Part shown: positions 36,600-47,152 of the stretch, one piece after another
Numbering within the stretch: position 1 is the stretch's first letter
Layout: the number at the start of each line of letters is the position of its first letter
Program-made: the position numbers and the translations under genes
The notes under the pieces: generated by a model
The model's database searches: none
What the model was told of the DNA's origin: nothing
The model's input: only the letters and a program-made list of their open reading frames with translations
Source of the DNA: Cordia subcordata
Taxonomy: Eukaryota; Streptophyta; Magnoliopsida; Boraginales; Cordiaceae
Reading direction: 5' to 3'
Assembly: GCA_028554755.1 (NCBI GenBank)
Contig: JAPTOF010000017.1
Span: 1,674,001 to 1,738,000, forward strand
DNA: 64,000 nucleotides

Positions 36600-37700
36600 A
36601 CTCATCGGGGTTCCAATCTCTTTAGCATTCTTAAGCTCAACTTCTTATTGATTTCCTTTGTATACTTAGCTTGATTGATGAAGATATCCTCCTTTGTTTG
36701 CTTAATTTGGAGTCCAAGGAAGAATGTCAACTCTCTTAGCATGCTCATTTCGAACTCCCTATGCATACACTTGGAAAAACTCTGATATAAAGCAATGTTA
36801 GTAGCACCAAAAATTATATCATCCACATAACTTTGTATAAGTAAGATGTCTTTTCCTTCTCTTTTGATAAATAAAGTAGAGTTAAGTTTTCCCCTTCCAA
36901 AACCATTTTGTTTAAGAAAATCACTAAGTCTTTCATGCCAAGCCCTAAGGGCTTGTTTTAAACCATATAAAGTTTTTTCAAGTTTGAAAACGTGGTTTCA
37001 AAAATAAGGATCTTCAAAATAGAAAGGTTGCTTAACATACACCTTCTCTTCAATAAAACCATTTAAGAAAACACTCTTGACATCCATTTGGTAAAGTTTA
37101 AAATCTATATAACAAGCAAATGCAAGTAAAATGTGAATGAACTCTAATCTAGCTACGGAAGCATAAGTCTCATCATAGTCAATTCCTTCTTCTTGATTAT
37201 ACCCTTAAGCTACAAGTCTAGACTTGTTCCTAGTTACTACACTGATTTCATCTAGTTTGTTTCTAAATACCTATTTAGTTCCAATTATTGGGTGGTCTCT
37301 AGATCTTTCTACTAGTTTCTATACTTTGTTTTTGGCAAATTGATTTAGCTTTTCTTGCATAATAATTGTCCAATTTTCATCAAGTAAAGCGTCTTTAACA
37401 TTCTTAGGTTTTATATGAGAAATGAATGCAAAGTGCTCACTAAAAGTATAAATGTTATGCCTTGTTCTTATGCCTTGTGATAGATCACCAAGGATTTGAT
37501 CTTGAGGGTGACCCCACACGGACTTCCAACTCTTTGGCAAGTCTATGTGAGTCTCCTTATTTTCCAAGGTAGTGGTTTGATTTGAGCATTGTCCATTGTC
37601 CTCCTTGACTTGAGACTCTTTTCCTTGATGTGCATTTTCTTACTTAGTTGGAATTTCCTTGCCATTTAAGGGTTGATTTTTAAGAGTAGTCTTTTCCAAT
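36600..37700 (-). pseudogene. Copia reverse transcriptase (broken)
   Basis: A catalytic block DDIIFGATN at about 36820 is followed by LTFFLGLQIKQTKEDIFINQ and YTKEINKK. The front of RT (FAFISHIKPKNVKDALLDENW) lies in a separate frame at 37319-37567. In-frame stops and shifts separate them. Confidence 0.85.
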
Positions 37701-37839
37701 AGATGACCTATATCATCAACATCTTTTTTCTCGACTCAAATTAGTTAGTCTCATCAAATGTCACATGCATCAATTCTTCCACAAAAGACTTCTATTATTA
37801 TAGACTCTATAAGCTTTACCCTTAATGGAATATCCTAGG

Positions 37840-38498
37840 AATATGCCCTAATTTGATTTAGCATCAAATTTTCTCAAGTGATTCTTAGTATTTAAGATAA
37901 AACATTTACAACTAAACGCTTTGAAATATGAGATCTTAGGGGTTTTTCCATGCCAAAGTTCATATGGAATTTTGTTCAAAATAGGCCTAATTAAGACTCT
38001 ATTTTGTATATAACAAGCGGTGTTAATGGCTTCACTAGAAAAATATGTTGGCAAGTTGTACTCTCTTAACATGGTTCTTTCTATTTCTTGTAAAGTATGA
38101 TTCTTCCTCTCTATTACCTTTTTTTGTTAAGGAGTTTGAGGGGCCAAAAAAGTTGTGCTCAACACCATACTTATCACAAAAATGCATAAAATGGGTGTTC
38201 ACATATTTTGGGTCATTGTCACTATGAATGTAAGTTATAAAATAGCCTTTCTCATTTTGTACTTTTCTACAGAATCTTACAAATTTATTGAAGGCATTAT
38301 TTTTATGCACAAGAAATATGACCCAAGTAAACCTAGTGTAGTCATCTATAACAACAAAGATATATCTAGAACCACCTAGGCTTGCCATATCAATCGGTCT
38401 AAACAAGTCTATTTGAAAAAATTGTAGTGCCTTATTAGTTGAAACCTTGTTAACGGATTTGAAAGATGTTTGTATTGTTTTCCTAATTGACACATATC
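37840..38498 (-). pseudogene. Copia integrase core (broken)
   Basis: Blocks include CDMCQLGKQ (second half of the HHCC finger), YIFVVIDDYTRFTWVIFL and FITYIHSDNDPKYVN (catalytic Asp residues), then YFSSEAINTACYIQNRVLIR and PYELWHGKTPKISYFKAFSC. It is separated from its first zinc-finger half by a nested solo LTR and shifted again near 38050-38110. Confidence 0.85.
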
Positions 38499-38503
38499 AC
38501 AAA

Positions 38504-40332
38504 TGATGTGTTGGTTTTGTGTGTATTTATGTATTGCAGTCTTATTCTTATTTTGAGATGATTTGTGCTTATTTGGTAGCATTAGTGTAGTACTTAAGTC
38601 ATAGTTGCGCTTAAGTGGAGTTAATTGTTTATAACGAGTTTAGTGATTAAATGCTACACTAAATACCTTATTTTATGTTACAGGTGAGTTTTGAGATAGG
38701 ACAAGCATAAATGAGGAAGAAACGAGCTCAACATTGAAAATCGCACTTGAAAAGACAAGGAAACGAGCAAGATATTAAGTTTCAAAGTTGAGCTGTAAAC
38801 AGTAAAGAGGCTAATCGGTAGGGTACCCTGGGACGTACCGGTTAGCTGGTAGGGTCCCCCGGTAAATCCAGAGAGCTCATTTTTGTATCGGTTGACCTCC
38901 AAAAGTACCGGTTAGCAAGTAGGGTCAGCCAGTAATGCCGCTTAGGAGCTATAAAAACGCGATTTTGGACTTATTTTTAGGATCTTTTCACCCCATCTCT
39001 CAAACCCACTTCACACCCATTTGCCAAAACCCTAGAATCCACCTAAACCCATCTCACACACACTTCTAAACATATTTTATCACTAGAAATCAAGCCTTTA
39101 AGAGGATCAAACAGAAGGATTTAGGCATAATTCATGGATTGTAAAACTTGGCTATAGATAGAAGGGTATATTTCTTTTATCCTAAGTCTACTTATGTATG
39201 ATTAAAGATATGTAGGGTGATTTACTCTTGTATTTTAGATGATTATTACATTATTGTTATGGGTATTTGATGGATTTATGTATATATGCTTTATGCTTAG
39301 TGTTTCAAAGACTATTTTACATACATGTCTATATGTTTGTTGAAATGCTTCAATGAAGTTGCATATGTATATTGAAGTCTATTATACCATTAACCATGTC
39401 TAAGTCATTATGCTAACACGTCTACGTGTTTGTGTGGTGATTACATGAAGTCGGTATGCTTATAGACATGTCTATGTGTGTGTTTGCATACTTAATAACA
39501 TAATAGCTTCTATTGCTTACATGTCGGGTGTTATTGCTTAAATTGGTGTAATCTAAGTATGTCTATGTGCTTAGTAGTAGGATAGGCCAATGTATCCTCG
39601 AATGACATGCCCTAGATATGTATGCTTTGCGCTAAAACATTAATACCCGCTATTTTAATGATGATTGGTGGTGTATAACTAATGGCTAGCCTAGGTTGAG
39701 TCTCCCTTAGCTTTAAATCTAGCTAATGGGTTTCAAGGTAGGTTAGTTGACCTTAGACAGACTAGGTCTTGGCTTTAAATCCAGCCAACGGTTTAGACGC
39801 TAGGGTTAGATCAATCTAAGTCACCTAGAATTCTAACTAGCTAGCCCAATGACCCTAAGTCATAAAGACCATATGCTGTGGCTCTAGGTGTTCACACATA
39901 GGGACGAATTTGCGTTGAGGCTTAGGGTGTAATTAAGAGGTTAATTAGGAGTCTAGACGAGAGCAACCAAGTTTAATCTATCAAGCAACCCTAACAAGAA
40001 GTAGTAATCACCAATTTGCAAGCCGTAATCACCCTATTCCCCATTTCCACGTGTTAGCATCCCCTTAGATAGCTTGATTCCCCCGTCACGCTCACGCTCC
40101 CTTTTATTTTCTTATTTTAGCTTAGATTTATCTTTTCCGAGCTCCCCCCAAACCAACAATCCAAAAATATTGTAGTTAGGACCCTAACACGTAGCTCTTT
40201 AGGACGCACATACTTAGGACACCTCACATGTTAGACCTTCCCATGGATTCAACCTCGCACTCGCACATACCGTACTACACATGACACGTGTGCTTGTGAG
40301 TTATTTAGGCTTGTGCCGCAAGATAGCGATCA
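38504..40332 (+). mobile_element. Solo LTR (1829 bp) nested in the copia integrase
   Basis: It begins TGATGTGTTGG and ends ATAGCGATCA, so the termini are TGAT/ATCA. ACAAA lies directly outside both ends (38499-38503 and 40333-40337), a clean 5-bp target duplication. Removing the insert and one ACAAA restores the copia frame (FEKDKV-CDMCQLGKQ). A TATAAAAA box lies at 38950. Related LTRs occur at 51.8, 56.5 and 61.1 kb; the last is attached to a gypsy-type tRNA-Asp primer site, so this is a gypsy-type LTR. Confidence 0.88.
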
Positions 40333-40337
40333 ACAAA

Positions 40338-40640
40338 CTTTGTCTTTTTCAAATTTGAGTTTTGACAAATCTTTGACAAGATCATGTTTTGACAAATCAT
40401 TTAACAAACTCATGCTAGCATACCCTAATCTTCATAATCAAGTATTATCATGTACAACTGATAAGCATTTAACATGTTGACTCTTAAGTTGGTCAATCAC
40501 AATTGTATAAACATTTTCATTCCTACTAGCAACAAATAACGCATTATCACTATGACATTCATACACAATGCAACTAGAAGATTGAAATACTACTTTATGA
40601 CTCTTATCACATAATTGACTTATGCTAAGCAAATTAAACT
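40338..40640 (-). pseudogene. Copia GAG-pre-integrase domain (broken)
   Basis: MLSISQLCDKSHKVVFQSSS and VASRNENVYTIVIDQL are followed, after a stop, by RLGYASMSLLNDLSKHDLVK and FEKDKV, the usual pre-integrase finger. The His codon before RLGY has been lost. Confidence 0.75.
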
Positions 40641-40839
40641 GAAGACCCCTCTACAAGTAAAACATTATGAATAGCAAGGGAATCTTTATTACCAATGCTA
40701 CCTTTACCAATAATTTTTCCTTTGTTATTATCTCTAAAGGTTACATCCCCACCCACCTTTGGTTCTGTTCAACTTATAGAATAGTGATGGGTTCCCTGTC
40801 ATGTGTTTGGAATAACTACTATCCAAGATTCACTTCATC

Positions 40840-41425
40840 TTGCTAGTTTTGCTCACATGGCATACCTATATACATGAAAGTCAAATAATTCTTCATTCTT
40901 GGGTCCTTAACACTTTGGGTCCTTAACGTTAGTATAACTTTTTGTCCTTGACGATCTATTTGGGTCTTTGCCAATATGGGTATGTGAACCTCTATCACAA
41001 AGTTTTTTATAGTAGTAATGGGTCGATACGTGCCTTTTTTTTTCACAATAGGTGTTAGTGATATTTGACTTTGGTGAAGTGGAGGAAGTGGAGGTAGAGG
41101 TTGATGCCTCGACAAAATAAATTTGAAATATTTTTGTTAAAGATAGAGGCTCACATACCCATATTTTTGGTTGGCTCATAGCCAATTCCACTCTTGTCAA
41201 GGGCAAGTTTTTGAGATCCAAGGAGTTTTTTAAAGTTCTCCTTCCTATTTGTTAGTTTTTGAACAATTCCATTCAAATTTTCATTTTTCATTTTCAAATC
41301 CTTTACTTCTTTTTCAAACCTCACAAAATCTCCACCAAAAGAGTCATTTTCCTTTTCCAAAGTCTCAATTTTCTCAACAAGAGATGTATTCTTCTTTTCC
41401 AAAATCTCTTTTTCATCAAAAGTAA
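40840..41425 (-). pseudogene. C-terminal gag of the SIRE-type element (broken)
   Basis: A coiled-coil stretch (LEKENDSFGGDFVRFEKEV) leads to LLGSQKLALDKSGIGYEP, a block typical of these gag proteins. A decayed zinc knuckle (CEKKRHVSTHYYYKK) follows in a shifted frame. The front of gag is absent. Confidence 0.7.
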
Positions 41426-41429
41426 GTTT

Positions 41430-42082
41430 TAATATTGGTTATCTACCTGCACTACTGATCTCAGGTACCACCCGCTCGAAGAGGGCACTTACTTAGCTAG
41501 GTCTCCCTTCATGCAACTTTTATTTTATTAGCGTCAAGTCCAAGAACACCTAGATATTGCCTAGCTGGCCAATAATTTGTCTCCTAGTGTAACTTTAACA
41601 AGTAACTAAGTTAGGACACTGCTACCCAGATAACTATCATAGCGACAGATTTTATTCCAACTCAGACTAGAGGCAAAAGTATAAAATCCTAGAAGCACAA
41701 AGCTCTCAAGCAAACCTTTCTTTGATTGACTTATTCAATCTAGCAACTGATCTGAGCGTCGAAGTCTTTTTACTCAGCCCCACATCAATGTTACCTTTTG
41801 CCACGACTAGCCTTTATTTATTTTGGAAATATCTTGTAGGTGAGCACTTGAGTTCGAGTGGATAAAGTTCATTAATAATCTGGCATCATAAAAAATGAAA
41901 TCTATGTTTTTTAATTTTTCAATATTTTGTAGTGGCTTAATTGGATTTTTTCTACCATGTCTTTAGCTTATTTCTAAGTCATTTTCCTTGAGAGGCGTGT
42001 TAAGGATTGAGTTGTTTTTTTCTAATTTCCCAACCCTTCGTCCCTTGTGGCATTTGAATCTAAGACCACCCTCCTTAGGAAG
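41430..42082. other. Intergenic, no gene seen
   Basis: Sequence changes abruptly at the truncation point of the copia element. No domain or repeat is recognised. Confidence 0.5.
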
Positions 42083-42493
42083 TAGTGGCGGAGCTAGGGG
42101 TCAAGTTGGGACAACCGGCCCCTAACCCAAAAACTCACAAAGAATTTTTACATATATTTACCAAAACATAAATTTATGTGTATTCTGTGCGCCCCCTCCC
42201 CCCTCCCCCCTCAACTCACAAAAAATAATAATAATAATAATAATAATAAGTTTGTATCTTTATTATTTATCTCTTAAAAATTATTAACATTGATTAATAA
42301 TCTAAAATTTTAAATGTTGTCAATTATTTAGTTCATTTTTAAAGATTCTCAATAATAATATCATCTAATTCTATATATATATTAAAAAATTTTCTGTGTA
42401 TATATGATATTTATTACAATTTTTTTATTGATTTTTTAGTAAAAATAATAATAATTCGCTCTTATTAAATCAAAATCCTCGCTCTGCTATTGT
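42083..42493. mobile_element. Probable MITE with GGCGGAGC-type ends
   Basis: The left end reads TAGTGGCGGAGCTAGG; the right end, inverted, reads CAATAGCAGAGCGAGG, a degraded inverted repeat. The interior has a C-run, an (AAT)n run at 42226-42249 and AT-rich DNA. No clean target duplication is seen. Confidence 0.45.
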
Positions 42494-42761
42494 GAAAGAG
42501 AGTTTGAATTATTTGAGATACCCTTAATACCAATTGAATCATTTCGGTAGAAAAAGATATCATTTTGACTTCGATGAAAAGTGAAAGAATCAAAGCAGAA
42601 AAGTAACGAGATCAACTTTATGATGTTATTGTTATATCTAATTGCTGCATAAACTAACCTGCTTTGTGGTATTGCCTCATCTTACTAGAAATAGAAAAGA
42701 AAAAGGGAAAAATTATGGTGGATCATGTACTACTCATTAACAAAAAACGATCTACCGTCTG

Positions 42762-42852
42762 CTACATTACATATACATACATATATACATATATATATAT
42801 ACATATATATATACATACATATACATACATACGTATATACATATATATATAA
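42762..42852. repeat. ACATATATACAT-type microsatellite
   Basis: Alternating purine-pyrimidine DNA with ACAT and ATAT units. It starts about 90 bp after the stop codon of the peptide gene and could form cruciform or slipped structures. Confidence 0.85.
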
Positions 42853-42944
42853 TTGCTTCTTGACTTTCTGGATTAATTAAGCTTATACTTATTACATCTT
42901 GTCCTACACATCTATTTTGTGTTTCTCTATAATGCATTAATAAT

Positions 42945-43154
42945 CTAGATTGATTTAACAGCTGCATGGCCTTTAAGACTTGGAGAAGAAGGTGGCACAT
43001 AAGCCTTAGGAAGGGCAGGTAACAGCAACCTGTCCTCCACTGGAGATATAATATCTCTCTTGTCAGTGATCAACAGCTTCCTTGCATCGAAGCTTGGGGC
43101 GTGACAGAATAGTATCCGCAGCAAATAAAGGGAAAGCACTTCAACGCATGCCAT
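42945..43154 (-). CDS. Small secreted-peptide precursor, IDA/CEP14-like (69 aa)
   Basis: The 69-residue product has a hydrophobic N-terminus (VLSLYLLRILFCHAPSFDA, a likely signal peptide cleaved before or near RKLL), an acidic or charged spacer, and a C-terminal motif LPKAYVPPSSPSLKGHA. The Pro-Pro-Ser-x-Pro-Ser-x-Lys core resembles the peptide motif of IDA and the PPSxPSxKGHA block that I recall from CEP14-like precursors, both secreted plant signals. It stops six residues after the motif, so a further C-terminal CEP unit is absent. A TATA box lies 127 bp upstream and a clean leader without upstream ATG in good context leads to TTAAATGGC. No intron. The gene lies between the DUF641 and PPR genes. 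The exact family is not proven. Confidence 0.55.
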   Translation of the reverse strand: MACVEVLSLYLLRILFCHAPSFDARKLLITDKRDIISPVEDRLLLPALPKAYVPPSSPSLKGHAAVKSI

Positions 43155-43280
43155 TTAAGTGTGGTGAATTAGGGAGAAAATAGAGACCGAGGCTTGAGAT
43201 ATGGAGCTAAATAATGGAGACAAGAAGCTGAAACCAAGCTTTGGATTGTTAGTTCATAGCAAGTCACGCTCTGACATAGC

Positions 43281-43288
43281 TATATATA
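43281..43288 (-). promoter_or_regulatory. TATA box of the peptide gene
   Basis: The minus strand reads TGTATATATAGC. Transcription from about 43250 would give a leader of roughly 95 bases. Confidence 0.55.
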
Positions 43289-43316
43289 CATGGATGATAA
43301 AAAATTAAAGCGTGAG

Positions 43317-43340
43317 GGTCAAGCTAGTTCCCACGGTCAA
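43317..43340 (-). promoter_or_regulatory. Two W-boxes upstream of the peptide gene
   Basis: TTGACC occurs on the minus strand at 43317-43322 and 43335-43340, 18 bp apart and about 30-50 bp upstream of the TATA box. Clustered TTGAC cores bind WRKY factors and are typical of defence- or stress-induced promoters. Confidence 0.5.
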
Positions 43341-45190
43341 CTCAAACATGCTCCAAATCATAAAAGGGACTATCAGGTTATGAGCGAGATTCAATTATTA
43401 TAAAATCGTTTACGTAATATCAGTAACTATAATTGTATCAATAATTTATGATTATCGAATTATGTCTGCATGCCTCTTGCCAACAATGGCAACAGTGTTT
43501 AGGCATTCCCTCGTGGAAGTTGGTTAGGTAGAGGTGAATGAAGTCCGAGGTTTGTCAATTGGTGGCGGAGCTCTCGTGATCAGGCTTCACCGATTAGATT
43601 TTTCTTGTTGCAAAAAAGAAAAAAGAGTTGACCCAAGCCTAGCGTATGCTACGTACCTAGTATTTTCATGATAGTTTTATACTCTCTTTGTTTTTTTTTT
43701 TTTTTTTTTTGGTGAGATATAGTTTTATACTTAGAGCTTCAAATACTGGTCTTTGCTCATGGCACTTGCTTGATGTTACTGTTGAAAAGAGGGTCCTCAC
43801 TTCTCTATTCACAAGGGTGCATATCGTGTAGATATAGGTCACTTGGTGTGTGCACGCAAACTCCACATCTACCATGCTTCTTCGGGTAATATTAGACTTC
43901 CAACATTTCATCAGGTTATAATGATTAGGACATGTAGGTACAGCTAACTCTTGTCCGCGAGGCTCAAGCAAAGACTACACTAGTATTGTTGTACGTTAAG
44001 AATTGGTGAGGTTCTATCATATGAGAATTGGCCTAACACCTTATATAGTGGTCATGAAAATTGACGTTTTTTTATATAAAACTATATGGTCGTCTTAAAT
44101 CTTGAGGGTTTTTTATGTGGGACATTTGATATTTTAACACTATATGATATATAAAGTTTTTCATACTTGTATTAGAGATTATGATCTCAAAAGGATTAAC
44201 TTTATATGTAATTTGAATTCATAGTTTAAATGTCTATCATTTGTACGTATCTCAAATACTCTTCTGTGAACTTGTATGCGGTTTATATACAACTACGAGA
44301 ATGATATATAGTGGCTTTGAGCATCTGAAAAAGCTCTCAGAGAAGTAGAGTTGACTATAAGAGAAGCAAGATATAATTATAGAATGCACCTTTATATAAA
44401 ATTGAAATAAAGAATATACGGATAGATTGCTTACTTTGGGTTTAATAAAGAATATACGGATAAGTGTCCTTTCTGAATGTGCATGAAACACGCCAAAACA
44501 TGACAATTGAAGCAGAAAAAAACAGGCGAAGGGCACATCAATTAGTTAAGAAATGATCAATAATGCTTTGAGCTTGTCTTGGAAAGTTGATCTCACGTGC
44601 TTATAAGCAGTTTAATTTGTTGCTTACTGCTTGTAAGGAAATCATATAGATCTTTTTGTGAATTAAATAAATATCTTAACTAATTTATGTAGAAGATTTA
44701 ATAAATTTCAAATGTCAAATGTACAATTGTTGTTTACCTTCAGATACGCATAAGTCCTTCGAGAGCATCGAAAGAGAATCAGCATTCAGATTTATAAAGT
44801 CAACATTTCCAGAGAGGTTATAGCATCATTATCAGAAGCATCTACTGATAGGAGAAATTTGTACAACACGCATGAAGATATACTATTTCAACCTACATTT
44901 TGGGTTCATAAAAAGCCTCCAGTTGCGGTAAAATCATTTGAACTGATAGAACATAGAAACAAGTTAAACTATCTTTCGATGAACAGATGGTTTGTACCTA
45001 CTTGTGTTGAAACGAAAATCTTACTTAACTCAGCCGAAAAAAAGAAAAAAAAAGAAGTTAATCCATCTTCCGATGAACAAATAGTAACTGGTTAAATTTA
45101 GTTAACAATGTGCGTCAAAATAGTCTATATTATAACCATTGTCTATGCGTTCTGATTATCTCATAATAACCATAGATTTCAGGATGTAGA
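43341..45190. other. Intergenic, no gene seen
   Basis: It includes a 21-base T-run near 43690 and AT-rich DNA. The minus frames at 43666-43971 and 44252-44536 and the plus frame at 44859-45095 show no domain. Confidence 0.5.
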
Positions 45191-45202
45191 ACAAACTGGT
45201 CC

Positions 45203-45203
<1 letters not shown>

Positions 45204-45250
<47 letters not shown>

Positions 45251-45579
45251 ATATATATCAGTTTGAACGGCATTGCATTCCACAAAAACCCTTACAAAGC
45301 CAAGAGTCAAAAATCCCTGGCTATACAAAAAACATATACTCATCAGAATTCCTATCACTGCATTTTGTACAAAGATACAGATGAACATCATCCTTGATCT
45401 GTGCAAATAGCCCCTCCTCCGTTGTCGCTTGGGTTCCACGGGATCTACGGTTGGGTTCTTGCCAGACATGGTAAACAGCTGAGCAAAATGTTAGCTTCAC
45501 AACCTCCTTCCGAAGAAGAGTATTGCCCTTTGTGGTTAAGCAGAGTCTTGGAATAAGCCTTTCCCATTCCAAATCGAGC
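45204..45579 (-). mobile_element. Short 5'-truncated LINE with 13-bp target duplication
   Basis: ACAAACTGGTCCC lies directly outside both ends (45191-45203 and 45580-45592). On the minus strand the insert encodes the C-terminal end of LINE ORF2 (KLTFCSAVYHVWQEPNRRSR, TEEGLFAQIKDDVHLYLC) followed by a short 3'UTR and a (TA)n tail at 45208-45258. Only the last 376 bp were copied, the usual outcome of abortive target-primed reverse transcription. Confidence 0.85.
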
Positions 45580-46169
45580 ACAAACTGGTCCCAATAGATA
45601 GCATTATATGTGACCTCCTATCTCCTCTTCCATTTGCCTGTAAGACATTCATTTTCTTCCATAGAACTTCCAGAATGCTAATAAAATCCTTGAAAAAAGA
45701 ATTCTTATGACAGTAAAACAGCAGCCAAACAATAAGAAGCATTTGAAATTATCATTTTACCAGTGCACAAGAATTTTTAGTCACTAGACTCACTTATCAT
45801 CCGGTAAACATACTCTGCTTACTTTTCTAGTTGGATTATAGAAAACTAAGAAAAGGATTAATAATTACTATTGCTACAGATAATGGCAGTATCTCCTGGT
45901 TAGAAGTAACATAGTTTAATAGATTCACAGCCAAAATTGTGATTCCATAAAGGACAAGGCTTCATTTGACAAAGTGATTGAATACAGTATATAATAATAC
46001 ATCACCTTATTCACCTCATGGGTTGCCAACAACTTCTTCATGTCCTGAAGAAAATCCATGCTGCAGAGGAAGTGGAAATCTCAGGCGGACTCGATGGGCT
46101 GAGAGCTTCATCACGCAGATTGTTGACTTTAGAGCCTAACATGGCTAAGAATGCTGTGCATTCAGAGAT
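45580..46169 (-). pseudogene. Possible two-exon gene remnant hit by the LINE
   Basis: On the minus strand an acceptor (GACTACAG) precedes a GC-richer block at 46169-46015, which ends in a consensus donor GAG|GTGAAT. A second acceptor (GTCTTACAG) at 45638 starts another block into which the LINE inserted. Joining them leaves MDFLQDMKKLLATHE open into exon 2. I recognise no family, and the frame across the first block is not coherent, so this is weak evidence. Confidence 0.2.
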
Positions 46170-46492
46170 CTGTAGTCAGTTGTGAATATGAGTTGCAAAT
46201 CAGCTTTCCAATTGCTCATGAGAAAATAGCCCATTTCCCATTATATATGACTAGCATTCATTCCCGTGCTATCAACGGGCTGTAATTTATTTTTCGTAAT
46301 CGATTTTAGATTTTGTCTTACTTCATTTATAAGTGCTACTAGAAGTTACTTCACATAATTTTGACAATAAATAAACAACAAAGAATCAACAATATGTATC
46401 AAAGTTTTATTGACAAATTATAGACAAAGGAAGAAGATAACTTGTCTCAAAATTCAAAAGTTGCATATCCAGAACAATGAATTCTCCTCCAA

Positions 46493-46496
<4 letters not shown>

Positions 46497-46523
<27 letters not shown>

Positions 46524-46672
46524 CGCATATATATATGTATGTATATATATATGTACGCATATATATATGTATGTATATATATATGTACGCATATATATAT
46601 GTATGTATATATATATGTACGCATATATATATGTATGTATATATATATGTACGCATATATATATGTATAGTG
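46497..46672. repeat. 32-bp minisatellite of alternating GTACGC and GTATGT steps
   Basis: After a CT run, the unit (AT)5-GTACGC-(AT)5-GTATGT repeats about five times almost without change. Both strands are open through it ([18 protein letters not shown] peptides), which is an effect of the repeat, not coding. The near-perfect identity implies recent expansion or homogenisation. Confidence 0.9.
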
Positions 46673-47152
46673 CAGTATCTGCCCTTAAATTGAATGTGAC
46701 CAAGAATATTTGACAATTACTATTTAATTAAAGTCACCATAATATATATTGCAGTTGATATTAGTCCAATACATTGTATCATACTAAAGCATTAATAATA
46801 ACTAAAGAATTTACTATAATTTTTAGCTAACATGTCAAGTTCTCATTCATTTGAAGAGCTGACGTAGCAAGCTCTGGCATTCTCCTTTGGCTTTAGTATA
46901 TTTATAGATAGATAGATAGATAGATATAGTTTGAGTAATAGCACAATTAAGTGGTACCAACCTATGAAGTGCATACAAGTTTCCTCTCCACTCACAAAAT
47001 TTATACCAACTTGGAGCCTAGTGAAGAAAATCTAGTCTACTGAAGGGCAGCACTTTGAAACTTTTTTCATAGGATAAAAAATATATGCCACATATTTAAG
47101 TGACTGTATAAATGTAAAATAACCACCTTGAACTTACTGAGAAAGCAAAAGC
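46673..47152. other. 3' flank of the PPR gene
   Basis: AT-rich; a (GATA)n run lies at 46904-46927. The PPR transcript probably ends within 47050-47150. Confidence 0.5.

Larger units (their letters stand above)
32182..41430 (-). mobile_element. 5'-truncated SIRE/Maximus-type copia retrotransposon
   Basis: Read on the minus strand the order is gag C-terminus, pre-integrase domain, integrase, reverse transcriptase, RNase H, an extra ORF, a polypurine tract and the 3' LTR. The integrase-before-RT order defines Ty1/copia, and an additional ORF between pol and the 3' LTR is typical of the SIRE lineage. The 5' LTR and the front of gag are missing: similarity stops near 41425. All coding parts carry frameshifts and stops, so it cannot move by itself. 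A solo LTR of an unrelated family is nested inside the integrase region. Confidence 0.85.

Noticed and set aside
42767..43000. Second minus-strand frame overlapping the peptide gene
   Set aside because: It runs into the ACATATAT microsatellite and lacks a signal peptide; the 69-codon frame fits a gene better.
46407..46716. Long open frames on both strands with Tyr-Ile-rich repeats
   Set aside because: They are by-products of the 32-bp AT minisatellite, which lacks stops in several frames. No gene signals.
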